A DNA stretch of 64,000 nucleotides from Pontibacter ummariensis (lineage in GTDB: Bacteria > Bacteroidota > Bacteroidia > Cytophagales > Hymenobacteraceae). This document shows positions 1 to 8,386 of the stretch, piece by piece. The notes under the pieces are model-generated. The model was not told the DNA's origin. It saw only the letters and a program-made list of their open reading frames with translations, and ran no database searches. The number at the start of each line of letters is the position of its first letter. The first letter of the stretch is position 1. The stretch lies in NCBI RefSeq assembly GCF_900188175.1, contig NZ_FZOQ01000001.1, forward strand, positions 1 to 64,000. Reading direction: 5' to 3'. A program made the position numbers and the translations under genes.

Positions 1-65
1 AGGTGAGCAACACGCTGCTGGTGGGCATGAACCAGCAGGATGTAAAGGCCTATAAACTCAAGTAA
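1..65 (+). CDS. 3' end of an upstream gene (partial)
   Basis: An open frame enters the window from the left and stops at the TAA at 63-65; about 20 codons are visible, ending in VKAYKLK. The stop lies one base before the ATG of the haloperoxidase-like gene, so the two are probably cotranscribed. In Bacteroidota such phosphatase genes often follow a VCBS/FG-GAP repeat protein, and the short tail would fit that, but this is only a guess from context. Confidence 0.55.
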   Translation, partial: VSNTLLVGMNQQDVKAYKLK

Positions 66-66
66 C

Positions 67-1413
67 ATGAAAAAGCTGCTATCTTTTCTCCTGATTCTGA
101 CTGTGGTGACCGCCTGCCGGCAAAAGCAGGAGCCAGAACTGCACTTCAGTAGCAAACAGATCAACCAGGTGCTCGCTGAGATGACGGATATTATGGTACA
201 CGATGTGACCAACCCGCCATTGGCTGCCAGGTTTTTCTCTTATGCCTGTCTGGCCGGGTATGAAGTGGTGTCCCAGCACGATAGTGCGGTGCAGTCCATG
301 CACGGTGTGCTTAACGATTACCCTCTGATTCAGAAGCCTGCAGACTTGTCAGCGTATTCGTATCAGCTAAGCGCCCTGCTGGCCATGATGGAGACAGCCA
401 AAAAGATGCAGCCTTCCGGTAGCTTACTCGAAGCGTATCAGCAAGAGTTCCTGGACTCCTGCCGTAGTGCTGGTGTTTCAGAGCAAGTGCTGCGTAACTC
501 TGTAAAGTATGCCCAGGAGATCAGCGGGCAAATACTGGCTTATGCCAAAGCCGATAACTACAACCGCATCAGTAATTACCCGAGGTACTCCCCAACGGAG
601 GAGGAAGGGGCGTGGTATCCTACGCCTCCTGGTTTTTTCGCACCCGTAGAGCCTTATTTTAATACAGTAAGGCCTTTTACCCTGGATACCTGCTCGCAGT
701 TTAAACCAGCCCCTCCGGTAGCTTTTTCGTTGGAGAAAGGCTCATCCTTCTATAAACTCCTGCAGGAAGTATATGAAGAGGGGAAAGACTTGTCAGCAGA
801 GCATCAGCAAATTGCCGCTTTCTGGGATTGTAACCCTTTTGCCCTGCAGGAAAATGGGCACCTGATGGTGGGGATGAAAAAGATTTCGCCAGGCGCACAT
901 TGGATGGGGATAACCGGCATCGCCTGTGAGAAAGCAAAGCTCGACTTTCCGGAAGCTATGAAGGTTAACACCATGGTGTCGGTTGCCCTTATGGACGGCT
1001 TCATTGCTTGCTGGGATGAAAAGTTCAGGAGTAACCGCATTCGCCCGGAAACGGCTATCCGGCAGCATCTGGACCCAAGTTGGAAGCCCTTGCTGCAAAC
1101 ACCCCCTTTCCCAGAGTACTTAAGTGGCCATTCCACTATTTCCTCTGCCGCAGCGGTAGTACTAACTCATTATTTTGGAGATAACTTCCAATACACGGAT
1201 ACAGTAGAGGAACGCTTTGGCTTGCCGTCCCGCCAGTTTACTTCCTTCCAACAGGCAGCCGAAGAGGCTGGCGTTTCCCGCCTGTATGGCGGCATCCACT
1301 TTATGGATGCAGTAGACAACGGACGTACCCAGGGCCTGCAGGTAGGAGAATGGGTACTGCAGAAAGTAGAAAAGGAAGCCGTAAAAACAAGGATAGTAGC
1401 GCAGGCAAAATAA
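67..1413 (+). CDS. vanadium-dependent haloperoxidase-like PAP2 family lipoprotein
   Basis: The protein (448 aa) carries the three-part active site of the PAP2 / vanadium haloperoxidase superfamily: a basic stretch with K and RP near residues 319-327 (FRSNRIRPETA), YLSGHS with His355, and SRLYGGIHF with Arg405 and His411. These residues bind phosphate or vanadate. The N-terminus is a lipoprotein signal (hydrophobic core ending TACR, Cys at residue 17), so it is probably anchored in the envelope. The length fits the bacterial vanadium haloperoxidase-like branch rather than small PAP2 lipid phosphatases. Whether it oxidises halides or removes phosphate cannot be told from sequence. It follows the preceding gene with one base between and ends at a strong terminator. 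Confidence 0.85.
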   Translation: MKKLLSFLLILTVVTACRQKQEPELHFSSKQINQVLAEMTDIMVHDVTNPPLAARFFSYACLAGYEVVSQHDSAVQSMHGVLNDYPLIQKPADLSAYSYQLSALLAMMETAKKMQPSGSLLEAYQQEFLDSCRSAGVSEQVLRNSVKYAQEISGQILAYAKADNYNRISNYPRYSPTEEEGAWYPTPPGFFAPVEPYFNTVRPFTLDTCSQFKPAPPVAFSLEKGSSFYKLLQEVYEEGKDLSAEHQQIAAFWDCNPFALQENGHLMVGMKKISPGAHWMGITGIACEKAKLDFPEAMKVNTMVSVALMDGFIACWDEKFRSNRIRPETAIRQHLDPSWKPLLQTPPFPEYLSGHSTISSAAAVVLTHYFGDNFQYTDTVEERFGLPSRQFTSFQQAAEEAGVSRLYGGIHFMDAVDNGRTQGLQVGEWVLQKVEKEAVKTRIVAQAK

Positions 1414-1444
1414 CGTCTTTACTAGAAAAGAAAGATACTTTGGT

Positions 1445-1476
1445 AGCGGTGCCCCTCGTACGGGCACCGCTTTTTT
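1445..1476 (+). terminator. Rho-independent terminator after the haloperoxidase-like gene
   Basis: GCGGTGCCC (1446-1454) pairs with GGGCACCGC (1462-1470) around a 7-nt loop and is followed by six T residues. It lies 33 bases after the stop codon at 1413. Confidence 0.9.
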
Positions 1477-1773
1477 GTCGCTTTCTATCATATACTAGAA
1501 GTTGTAGCAGGGCCCACATGCGAAGGGTAAATAGCTTTGCTGTTTCTTCACGGCAGAGAACCTCTGACATAATTTTCTGCAGTTTTCTGCCTATGTTAAC
1601 GCTTTAGGTCTACTTCTGAAACATATCACCCCCCTCTACAGGGCCCATTTTCATTACCTTCGTTAAGTCTCCGGTAAAAACAAGTAAGTATTGGTTTCCC
1701 TTACTTCTAGCAGCTCCTGTCATTGACCTGACTGTGCCTGGAGAGAATATTCTGTTACATTAAAAACACCTTG
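1477..1773. other. gene-free spacer before the GH9 gene
   Basis: No convincing gene is seen in these roughly 300 bases. A TAGCTTTG octamer at 1532-1539 fits the Bacteroidota -7 consensus and a TACCTTCG at 1655-1662 is one base off, but neither has a well-placed TTTG upstream. The spacer probably holds the GH9 promoter and a long leader, without proof. Confidence 0.4.
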
Positions 1774-3567
1774 ATGCGTAAACAAACACTTACAAAAATA
1801 CTTTGCGGTCTTTCGCTGGCAGCGCTTAGCTCTTCTTATGCCCTGGCCCAGGAAGCAACCGATAAGATCAGGCTGAACCAGGTTGGGTTCTATCCACAGG
1901 CTCCTAAAGTAGCTGTAGTGGTGGGAGAGAACAAAGGGGAGAAATTCTATATTAAAACGGCTGATCGGTCAAAGACTGTCTATACCGGTAAGCTATCCGC
2001 TGTTAAGCCGGCTACCTTCTCCAACAAACCTACCCGGGTGGCAGACTTCAGTATGTTTAGCAAGCCGGGTAGCTATGTGGTAGAGATACCGGGCGTCGGA
2101 CGTTCCTATGCCTTTGAAGTAGCGCCGAACGTACACAAAGAAGTGGCTGATGCCGCGATAAAAGGCTTTTATTTCCAGCGTGTTTCCACAGACCTGCCAG
2201 AGCAGTATGCCGGCAAATGGAGCCGCCCGGCAGGGCACCCGGAAAAAGAGGCGTTTGTACATCCCTCAGCAGCGTCAGCAGCAAGGCCTACCGGCACGGT
2301 CATCGCATCGAACAAGGGGTGGTATGATGCCGGGGACTACAACCGCTACATTGTGAACAGCGGTATCACCATGGGGACCCTGCTATCGGCCTACGAAGAT
2401 TTTCCGGAGTACTACCAGGCCCAGCACCTGAACATACCGGAAAGCGGCGACAAGGTGCCCGACATTCTGGATGAGTCGCTCTGGAACCTGCGGTGGATGC
2501 TGACGATGCAGGACCCGAACGACGGAGGGGTTTATCATAAGCTAACGAATGCCAACTTCGATGGCATGATCATGCCGGCCGAGGCGACAGAACCTCGCTA
2601 TGTGGTGCAGAAGGGAACCGCCGCCACGCTCGATTTTGCTGCTGTGATGGCACAGGCAAGCCGTATTTTCAGAAACTATGAACAGGAGTTCCCGGGCTTG
2701 GCAGACTCTACGCTGACAGCTGCTAAAAAGGCGTGGGAGTGGGCACAGCAGAACCCGAACGTAGCCTATGACCAGAACGCCATGAACAAGCAATTTAAAC
2801 CTGAGGTGACGACAGGGGCTTATGGTGACAACGATTTCAGTGATGAGTTTATCTGGGCAGCTTCGGAGTTGTATACTACTACCAAAGACGATAATTATTA
2901 CAAAGCTGTGAACATACTCCCGGACAACAAAATGCCGCTACCATCCTGGCCGCAGGTAAGGTTGTTAGGGTATTACACCCTGGCGCGGCACGGCGAGAAC
3001 CTGACAGCAGTCGGAAAAAAGGACTTGCCGGAAGTAAAAAAGCGGCTGGTACAATTTGCCGATGAACTGGCAACAGGCGTGTCGGAGCACCCTTATAGAA
3101 CGGCCATGGGCAAGACCAAAGATGACTACATCTGGGGTAGCAGCTCTGTGGCGGCCAATCAGGGCATTGCGCTGCTGCAGGCATACAGGTTAACCAAAGA
3201 CAAAAAGTACCTGGAGGCAGCGTTGGCAAACCTGGATTACTTGCTGGGGCGTAATGCAACAGGCTACTCTTTTGTGACAGGCTACGGAGAAAAGTCAACC
3301 ATGAACCCGCATCACCGTCCGTCTATAGCCGATGGAATAGAAGAGCCGGTTCCAGGCCTGCTCTCCGGTGGTACCAATGCCAGGGCCGATAAGCAGGATA
3401 ACTGCCCGGGCTACACTTCTACTTTCCCGGATGAGATGTACGTAGACAATGACTGTTCTTATGCCTCCAATGAGATAGCCATTAACTGGAATGCTCCTTT
3501 GGTTTACCTTGTCGGAGCCATTGAGGCCGTACAAAACGAAGCTGGCTTCTCTGACCAGGCTAAGTAA
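1774..3567 (+). CDS. secreted glycoside hydrolase family 9 (endoglucanase-type)
   Basis: The 597-aa protein has a Sec signal peptide ending ALA|Q, an N-terminal Ig-like CelD_N domain (about residues 28-118, KIRLNQVGFYPQAPK), then an (alpha/alpha)6 GH9 catalytic domain. The base motif WYDAGDYNRY gives Asp185 and Asp188; the C-terminal NEIAINWNAP gives the likely acid Glu567; GRNATGYSFVTGYG and HHRPS are also GH9 signatures. GH9 enzymes cleave beta-1,4-glucans or related beta-glucosides by inversion; substrate here is unknown. No dockerin, carbohydrate-binding module or type IX secretion C-terminal domain is visible. The ATG at 1774 is preferred over the TTG just before it. No SusC/SusD pair lies nearby, so this is not part of a polysaccharide utilisation locus within the window. 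Confidence 0.9.
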   Translation: MRKQTLTKILCGLSLAALSSSYALAQEATDKIRLNQVGFYPQAPKVAVVVGENKGEKFYIKTADRSKTVYTGKLSAVKPATFSNKPTRVADFSMFSKPGSYVVEIPGVGRSYAFEVAPNVHKEVADAAIKGFYFQRVSTDLPEQYAGKWSRPAGHPEKEAFVHPSAASAARPTGTVIASNKGWYDAGDYNRYIVNSGITMGTLLSAYEDFPEYYQAQHLNIPESGDKVPDILDESLWNLRWMLTMQDPNDGGVYHKLTNANFDGMIMPAEATEPRYVVQKGTAATLDFAAVMAQASRIFRNYEQEFPGLADSTLTAAKKAWEWAQQNPNVAYDQNAMNKQFKPEVTTGAYGDNDFSDEFIWAASELYTTTKDDNYYKAVNILPDNKMPLPSWPQVRLLGYYTLARHGENLTAVGKKDLPEVKKRLVQFADELATGVSEHPYRTAMGKTKDDYIWGSSSVAANQGIALLQAYRLTKDKKYLEAALANLDYLLGRNATGYSFVTGYGEKSTMNPHHRPSIADGIEEPVPGLLSGGTNARADKQDNCPGYTSTFPDEMYVDNDCSYASNEIAINWNAPLVYLVGAIEAVQNEAGFSDQAK

Positions 3568-3705
3568 CGGTACAGGTGTTACCCGCTTGCTTACGGCAAG
3601 CCTTATCATTATGTAATTTAGACTTTCACATAGGATTTGATAGAGGGCGGCTATATGGCTGCCTTTTATCTTTCAAGGCTTTAGAGTTTACTGTCTTGTT
3701 AAACT

Positions 3706-3740
3706 AAAAGAGCCGCAGCAAAATATGCTGCGGCTCTTTT
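3706..3740. terminator. bidirectional terminator (15-bp perfect stem)
   Basis: AAAAGAGCCGCAGCA (3706-3720) is the exact reverse complement of 3726-3740, with loop AAATA. A and T tracts flank both sides, so it can end the GH9 transcript from the left and the small-protein transcript from the right. Confidence 0.93.
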
Positions 3741-3757
3741 ATGTTATGTGCTATACC

Positions 3758-3940
3758 TTAGTCTTTCTTCTTCAATTCCCGGTCCTGCTCATTATCCGTT
3801 CTGCCTTGTGGTGTCTGTCTGTTAGAGCTAAAGTCGCTCTTCACGTCGCGCTCCAGGCTGTTGGAAGTATCCTTTTTGTTTGCTTTATCTGTGTTTGTCA
3901 GGTCCGACTTTTTATTCATGTTTTCTTTATCCTTGTTCAT
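3758..3940 (-). CDS. small hydrophilic disordered protein, unknown function
   Basis: A 60-aa protein made almost entirely of K, D, E, N, S, T, Q and R, with a single Phe and no Cys, Trp or Tyr. No signal peptide, membrane segment or known domain is visible, and it is predicted to be unstructured. It ends in KKKD. An in-frame Met at residue 8 is an alternative start. It is the last of three minus-strand genes of the same character and ends at the shared bidirectional terminator. The opposite strand has a hydrophobic open frame here that mirrors the composition and is judged a shadow. Confidence 0.55.
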   Translation of the reverse strand: MNKDKENMNKKSDLTNTDKANKKDTSNSLERDVKSDFSSNRQTPQGRTDNEQDRELKKKD

Positions 3941-3982
3941 CTGATTTCTATTGTTTGGGTTATACTTCTGTTTAACTATTTG

Positions 3983-4231
3983 TTAGTCTTTTTTACCGGT
4001 GCTTTCTGAGCCAGCACGGTCGCTTTGCCATCCTGCTCCCTGTGTTGGCTTATTCTGATCACCGATTCTTGAAACAGTGTCCCCAAGTGCATTAGGGTTC
4101 GTAGTGCCTTGGTTGGCTACTTTCGTAGATTCTTTTCCTCCTTCTTCTCCCTCTTCAAAAGACTTGATCGGGTTACTGCTGAATTTTTTGTGTTGTGGCT
4201 CGTTATTTTTGTTATTCTTATCTTCTTTCAT
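3983..4231 (-). CDS. small hydrophilic disordered protein, unknown function
   Basis: An 82-aa acidic/basic mixed protein starting MKEDKNNKNNEPQHKKF, with a short motif NPIKSFEEGEEGGKES, a Gly/Thr/Asn-rich middle and the end TGKKD. It has one Trp and two Phe and no Cys, and no sign of a membrane segment. It lies 42 bases before the 60-aa neighbour and 111 bases behind the 72-aa one; all three look like hydrophilin- or LEA-like proteins, which in other organisms are stress proteins. The function is not known. Confidence 0.6.
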   Translation of the reverse strand: MKEDKNNKNNEPQHKKFSSNPIKSFEEGEEGGKESTKVANQGTTNPNALGDTVSRIGDQNKPTQGAGWQSDRAGSESTGKKD

Positions 4232-4342
4232 TTGTTTTCATTGTTTAGAATGGAACATATAGGACAGCTGTGTAGCCATCCTATGTTATCATACGCAGGG
4301 TAAAAGCACATGTTTAGTACACCTGGATAAGCTCTTAAGGGC

Positions 4343-4561
4343 CTACTTCCCTTTATCCGGATTCTTTTGATGGCTTTGGCGCCCCTCAGTATCCTTGCTT
4401 TGTTTGTTGCCAGACTGGTCGCTTGCGCCTGCAAGCCCTGTCGTTGGACCCTGGTCTGGTACGGCGCCGGGTTTTAAAGTGCGGGAGGTATCGTTCACGT
4501 CATACTCCATTCGGCTCTGCTCTTGTCCCTGCTTTTTGTCTTTTCCTTTTTCTTGTTTCAT
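4343..4561 (-). CDS. small hydrophilic disordered protein, unknown function
   Basis: A 72-aa protein rich in K, Q, D, G, S and T, with one Tyr and no Cys, Trp or Phe. It begins MKQEKGKDKKQGQEQ and ends NPDKGK; the middle has LKPGAVPDQGPTTG. It is the first gene of the minus-strand trio. No TAnnTTTG promoter is seen upstream, so if it is transcribed alone it may depend on another sigma factor or on the methyltransferase promoter behind it. Confidence 0.55.
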   Translation of the reverse strand: MKQEKGKDKKQGQEQSRMEYDVNDTSRTLKPGAVPDQGPTTGLAGASDQSGNKQSKDTEGRQSHQKNPDKGK

Positions 4562-4671
4562 AGCTTTCCTTTATGCTGTTTCAAGGGCACCAGGGTGCCC
4601 CTTACTTTAATGTACGAGGCTATGGAGGGCATGTTGGGCACAGGCACGCTCAGGGCAGGCAGCAATTTTGC

Positions 4672-5859
4672 CTAGGCCTTTTCGCAGATGAGCACCAGAG
4701 GCTTTTGGTGCATGTCTGTGGTGAAGAAGAGGTAGGTAATCCCCCCTTCCTTCAGTCCTGTTTTCTTCCGGATGTCAGCCACTGATTCCGGGAAGTTGCG
4801 AACTGTGATGTTTGCTTTTTTGCCAGGTAGTTGTCGCAAGAGTTCCTTTTTATTGTAGCGGGAAGTGTGGAGGCACCGAAAGCTGCGCCCCGGAAAATCG
4901 GGAACCAGCACATTGGAGGTATACAAGTGGCTGTTAGGGTGGAGTTTCTTTAACCCGAACGGTTGGGTCAGGAAGCGGTAAGCTCCTGCTTTTAAAATGG
5001 CAGCGTTTGGCTCGTAAACATACGCCTGCGGGTCGGCATAGACCGGTGTTGCGGCTTCTTCCTGCGTGCGGGTAAAGTGTAGCACCTGCGGCGGTGCCTG
5101 TGGCAAGAGGTTAACGGCCGTATGCGGAGCCTCGGAGAGAGGAGGGGCTCCAGGCTGCAGTAAGTACAAGACCTCTTTTACCTCATTCTGAAGGGCCACT
5201 ACCCACACCTGGCTGACGTGGCCTAGCTCCTGCATGGCCTGCTCGATGTCCAGCATCGGGGAAGTTTTGAGGAGAACAGCACGTGCCTTTTGAAAGAGCA
5301 GGGGCAACAGCTGCAAGACATCCGGTTCACAGTCCTGCAGTAAATGCAGCTTCTGGTCCTGGTTCCCCCGCCGGGCGGGGTCCAGGTACAGCACGTCCGC
5401 CTTCCCTGAAAAGCTCTCCAGAAAGGCTTCGGCTGTCGTGTTCAGGCTTCGAATGTTCTGTGCGCCTAACAGGCCAAAGTTATAGGCGGCCACTTCCTGT
5501 AACGCCCGGTTTTGCTCTACATGCACTACTTGCTGAAAGCTTTTCGCAAAATAGAAGCTGTCAATCCCAAAGCCCCCGGTTACGTCTACCAGTAGCTTCC
5601 CCTGCACCAGTCCTGCCTTGTAGCTCGCGGTTAGTTCCGAAGAACTTTGCTCTACAGACAAGGCCACCGGGAAAACTACCTGCGGGTTTGCTACCCACGT
5701 CTTTAACTTCTGAGCTGCCTTTTGGCGGGCTTTTATTTGCTGTACCAGCTCCTGTACAGGTAAGTGGGGGTAACGACTCGCTTGCAGCATGAGTTGAGCT
5801 ACATCCTCGTGCTGGTGCTCCTGAATAAAGTGCTGCTCCTCGGGGGTAAATGTGCGCAT
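4672..5859 (-). CDS. class I SAM-dependent methyltransferase with THUMP-like C-terminal domain
   Basis: The 395-aa protein has an N-terminal helical region, a Rossmann methyltransferase core with motif I VDVTGGFGIDS (about residues 90-100), the acidic VHVEQN strand end, and YLDPARRG near residue 155 in the position of the catalytic motif. The C-terminal 70 residues (from HLYTSNVLVPDFPGR) match the THUMP-like / PG_1098-type domain found in Bacteroidota. RNA is the likely substrate, since THUMP domains bind RNA, but the modified base is unknown. An upstream in-frame ATG at 5958 exists; the start at 5859 is chosen because a TATCTTTG promoter at 5884-5891 leaves room only for this one and the longer N-terminus looks non-coding. 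Confidence 0.83.
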   Translation of the reverse strand: MRTFTPEEQHFIQEHQHEDVAQLMLQASRYPHLPVQELVQQIKARQKAAQKLKTWVANPQVVFPVALSVEQSSSELTASYKAGLVQGKLLVDVTGGFGIDSFYFAKSFQQVVHVEQNRALQEVAAYNFGLLGAQNIRSLNTTAEAFLESFSGKADVLYLDPARRGNQDQKLHLLQDCEPDVLQLLPLLFQKARAVLLKTSPMLDIEQAMQELGHVSQVWVVALQNEVKEVLYLLQPGAPPLSEAPHTAVNLLPQAPPQVLHFTRTQEEAATPVYADPQAYVYEPNAAILKAGAYRFLTQPFGLKKLHPNSHLYTSNVLVPDFPGRSFRCLHTSRYNKKELLRQLPGKKANITVRNFPESVADIRKKTGLKEGGITYLFFTTDMHQKPLVLICEKA

Positions 5860-5883
5860 GGCTCCTGTGCTTTTACTGTGGCG

Positions 5884-5891
5884 CAAAGATA
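5884..5891 (-). promoter_or_regulatory. Bacteroidota -7 element for the methyltransferase gene
   Basis: The minus strand reads TATCTTTG, matching TAnnTTTG. Transcription would start a few bases later, giving a leader of about 20 nt before the ATG at 5859. Confidence 0.6.
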
Positions 5892-6020
5892 CCGGTTTCA
5901 GACAGTTCCCTCTGGAAAAGCTTTTTTTGTTTAATGTTTTAAAATAATTATTAAACAAAATGCCGCTTTCAGGGTTAATCCAGTATCAAATTAATTTTCA
6001 AACCAAAAAAGAGAATAGCT

Positions 6021-6716
6021 ATGAAGAACTGGATGAAAGTAATGGTGCTGGCCATGATGCCCCTCGTGTTGTTGACAAGCTGCGACGACGACGATGAAGA
6101 GTTGGACCTGTTGGATGAGCAGGCCAACGTAATGGTGATACACGCTTCTCCTGATGCCCCAGCCGTAGACTTGTATGTAGACAACGAACAGGTCAACACC
6201 GCTGCACTGAATTACCCGAACAACACCGGTTACCTGCAACTGGAAGAAGGGACCCGGAATTTTAAGGTAACAGCGGCCGGTGCAGGCTTGGGAAGCCCTG
6301 TAATTAACGCTGATGTGCCGCTGGTGGAGGACATGAACTACTCTATTTTCGCCGTTAACACACTCGGGAACATAGAGCCGCTGGTACTGGAGGACAATCT
6401 GACGGAGCCTGCCGAGGGGAAGGCCCATGTGCGGCTCGTGCACCTGTCGCCAGATGCCCCTAACGTAGACGTAGTAGTGCAGGGAGGTCCAACCCTGTTC
6501 TCAAATATAGGCTTTAAAGACGCGACAGCCTTTATGCCCGTAGATGCCGGTACCTATACGCTGGAAGTGCAGCCGGTAGGGACGGACAACACTGCCCTTA
6601 CCGAAACTTTAACGCTGGAGGAAGGGATGATTTACACCGTTTTTGCCAAAGGCTTCCTCTCTCCGCCCGAAGGAAACAACAATACGCTGGATACTGAAGT
6701 GATCGTAAACAACTAA
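6021..6716 (+). CDS. DUF4397 domain lipoprotein, probably surface exposed
   Basis: The 231-aa protein starts with a lipoprotein signal ending LLTSC (Cys21), immediately followed by DDDDEE. In Bacteroidota a run of acidic residues right after the lipid cysteine acts as a surface-export signal, so the protein may face outwards. Two DUF4397 beta-sandwich units follow, marked by VIHASPDAPAVDLYVD (about 38) and LVHLSPDAPNVDVVVQ (about 138). The biochemical role of DUF4397 is not known; related proteins are envelope components. It stands alone as a single-gene unit between two divergent/convergent neighbours and ends at a hairpin. Confidence 0.85.
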   Translation: MKNWMKVMVLAMMPLVLLTSCDDDDEELDLLDEQANVMVIHASPDAPAVDLYVDNEQVNTAALNYPNNTGYLQLEEGTRNFKVTAAGAGLGSPVINADVPLVEDMNYSIFAVNTLGNIEPLVLEDNLTEPAEGKAHVRLVHLSPDAPNVDVVVQGGPTLFSNIGFKDATAFMPVDAGTYTLEVQPVGTDNTALTETLTLEEGMIYTVFAKGFLSPPEGNNNTLDTEVIVNN

Positions 6717-6744
6717 GTTAACTATCTGTTTTACTGCTGTAAAT

Positions 6745-6781
6745 GTAACATTGCCTGCCAAAATGGGGTAGGCAATGTTAC
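6745..6781 (+). terminator. hairpin after the DUF4397 gene
   Basis: GTAACATTGCCT (6745-6756) pairs perfectly with AGGCAATGTTAC (6770-6781). The T tract behind it is weak, so it may be a poor terminator or an RNA end-protecting hairpin. Confidence 0.6.
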
Positions 6782-6817
6782 TTATGTCCTCCTTATATGG
6801 CCCTCCGGCTAAGTAAT

Positions 6818-6849
6818 ATTGAAGATGCGCAACAAAAATTGTAATTTTG
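6818..6849 (+). promoter_or_regulatory. promoter of ahcY
   Basis: ATTG at 6818-6821 and TAATTTTG at 6842-6849 are 20 nt apart, the spacing of the Bacteroidota housekeeping promoter. The ATG of ahcY follows 27 nt later. Confidence 0.75.
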
Positions 6850-6875
6850 GGTTCTAACCTGAAAAAAGTTAAAAC

Positions 6876-8183
6876 ATGATAGATACACAGCTTAAGTACA
6901 AAGTAAGAGACATATCGTTGGCTGACTGGGGCCGCAAGGAGATTAGACTCGCCGAATCTGAAATGCCAGGATTGATGGCTATCCGCGAGGAGTTCGGACC
7001 AAGTAAGCCCTTAAAGGGTGCGCGTATTGCGGGCTGCCTGCACATGACCATTCAGACAGCTGTGTTGATTGAGACGCTGGTGGAGCTTGGTGCCGAGGTT
7101 ACCTGGTCTTCCTGTAACATCTTCTCTACCCAGGATCACGCCGCCGCTGCCATTGCCGCTGCTGGTATCGCTGTGTATGCCTGGAAGGGCATGACCGCCG
7201 AAGAGTTTGACTGGTGCATTGAGCAGACCTTGTTCTTTGGTGAGGAACGTAAGCCGCTGAACATGATTCTGGATGATGGAGGAGACCTGACGAACATGGT
7301 CCTGGACAAGTACCCGGAGCTGGCTGGAGGTATCAAAGGCCTTTCTGAGGAAACAACGACAGGCGTTCACCGCTTGTACGAGCGCATGAAGAATGGTACC
7401 CTGCCAATGCCTGCCATTAACGTAAACGACTCTGTTACCAAGTCCAAGTTCGATAACAAGTACGGCTGTAAAGAGTCTCTGGTAGATGCTATCCGTCGTG
7501 CCACCGACGTGATGATGGCTGGTAAAGTAGCCGTAGTAGCGGGTTACGGAGATGTGGGGAAAGGTTCTGCGGCGTCTTTGCGTGGGGCTGGTGCCCGTGT
7601 GATCGTGACAGAAATCGACCCGATCTGTGCCCTGCAGGCTGCGATGGACGGTTACGCCGTTAAAAGAATGGCAGATGCTATCAAAGAGGCAGATATTGTG
7701 GTTACCGCTACAGGTAATAAAGACATTATTACGGAGGAGACCTTCCGTGCCATGAAAGATAAGACCATTGTGTGTAACATCGGTCACTTCGACAATGAGA
7801 TTGACATGGCCTGGTTGAACAAGAACTACGGCCATACAAAGGATATCATTAAGCCACAGGTAGACCTGTACAACATCGAAGGAAAAGATATCATCGTGTT
7901 GGCAGAGGGCCGACTGGTAAACCTGGGCTGTGCGACGGGGCACCCATCTTTTGTCATGTCTAACTCTTTCTCAAACCAAACGTTGGCGCAGATTGAGCTG
8001 TGGACAAACACAGACGCTTACGAAAACAAAGTGTACACTTTACCGAAGCACCTCGATGAGAAAGTAGCGCGCCTGCACCTGGGCAAAATCGGCGCGGAGC
8101 TGGAGGAACTTTCTCCAGAACAGGCCAAGTACATTGGTGTGGAAGTAGAAGGCCCATATAAGCCAGAGTACTACAGATACTAA
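6876..8183 (+). CDS. ahcY: S-adenosyl-L-homocysteine hydrolase
   Basis: This 435-aa enzyme splits S-adenosylhomocysteine into adenosine and homocysteine, removing the product inhibitor of all SAM-dependent methyltransferases. Family signatures are plain: [31 protein letters not shown] with the catalytic Lys and Asp, the NAD-binding glycine motif [12 protein letters not shown] (from about residue 221), [12 protein letters not shown] and the C-terminal [10 protein letters not shown], whose Lys and Tyr complete the NAD site of the neighbouring subunit in the tetramer. Length is normal for the family. It is transcribed alone from its own promoter to a strong terminator. Confidence 0.98.
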   Translation: MIDTQLKYKVRDISLADWGRKEIRLAESEMPGLMAIREEFGPSKPLKGARIAGCLHMTIQTAVLIETLVELGAEVTWSSCNIFSTQDHAAAAIAAAGIAVYAWKGMTAEEFDWCIEQTLFFGEERKPLNMILDDGGDLTNMVLDKYPELAGGIKGLSEETTTGVHRLYERMKNGTLPMPAINVNDSVTKSKFDNKYGCKESLVDAIRRATDVMMAGKVAVVAGYGDVGKGSAASLRGAGARVIVTEIDPICALQAAMDGYAVKRMADAIKEADIVVTATGNKDIITEETFRAMKDKTIVCNIGHFDNEIDMAWLNKNYGHTKDIIKPQVDLYNIEGKDIIVLAEGRLVNLGCATGHPSFVMSNSFSNQTLAQIELWTNTDAYENKVYTLPKHLDEKVARLHLGKIGAELEELSPEQAKYIGVEVEGPYKPEYYRY

Positions 8184-8232
8184 GTTATCTAAACCAGAAG
8201 GGTAGAAGAAAGAACATCCACCCTTTATAAAC

Positions 8233-8274
8233 AAAAAGCCGGTGCAGCTACAAACTGCATCGGCTTTTTGTTTT
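8233..8274 (+). terminator. Rho-independent terminator after ahcY
   Basis: AAAAAGCCGGTGCAG pairs with CTGCATCGGCTTTTT (one G-T pair) around a short loop, followed by GTTTTG. It can also act on the convergent LytTR transcript from the right. Confidence 0.9.
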
Positions 8275-8386
8275 GTCAGGCAAACCATCGCTCGTTGTTC
8301 TGAAGCACAGGCTTAAGTGGCAGGAAGTTTTCTTGATAGCCCTATAGGCCTTGTGACACAAGAAAACGTGATTCAGTAAGAGTGTT

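Noticed and set aside
3725..4610. Hydrophobic plus-strand open frames opposite the small hydrophilic genes
   Set aside because: They mirror the Lys/Asn/Glu-rich codons of the minus strand (Phe, Leu, Ser), overlap each other in different frames, and lack promoter or family signals.
5860..5958. Longer N-terminus for the THUMP-like methyltransferase
   Set aside because: The promoter element at 5884-5891 lies inside this extension and the extra residues show no family similarity.
7011..7943. 310-aa minus-strand open frame within ahcY
   Set aside because: ahcY is certain by its motifs; the antisense frame has no recognisable domain and arises from codon bias.
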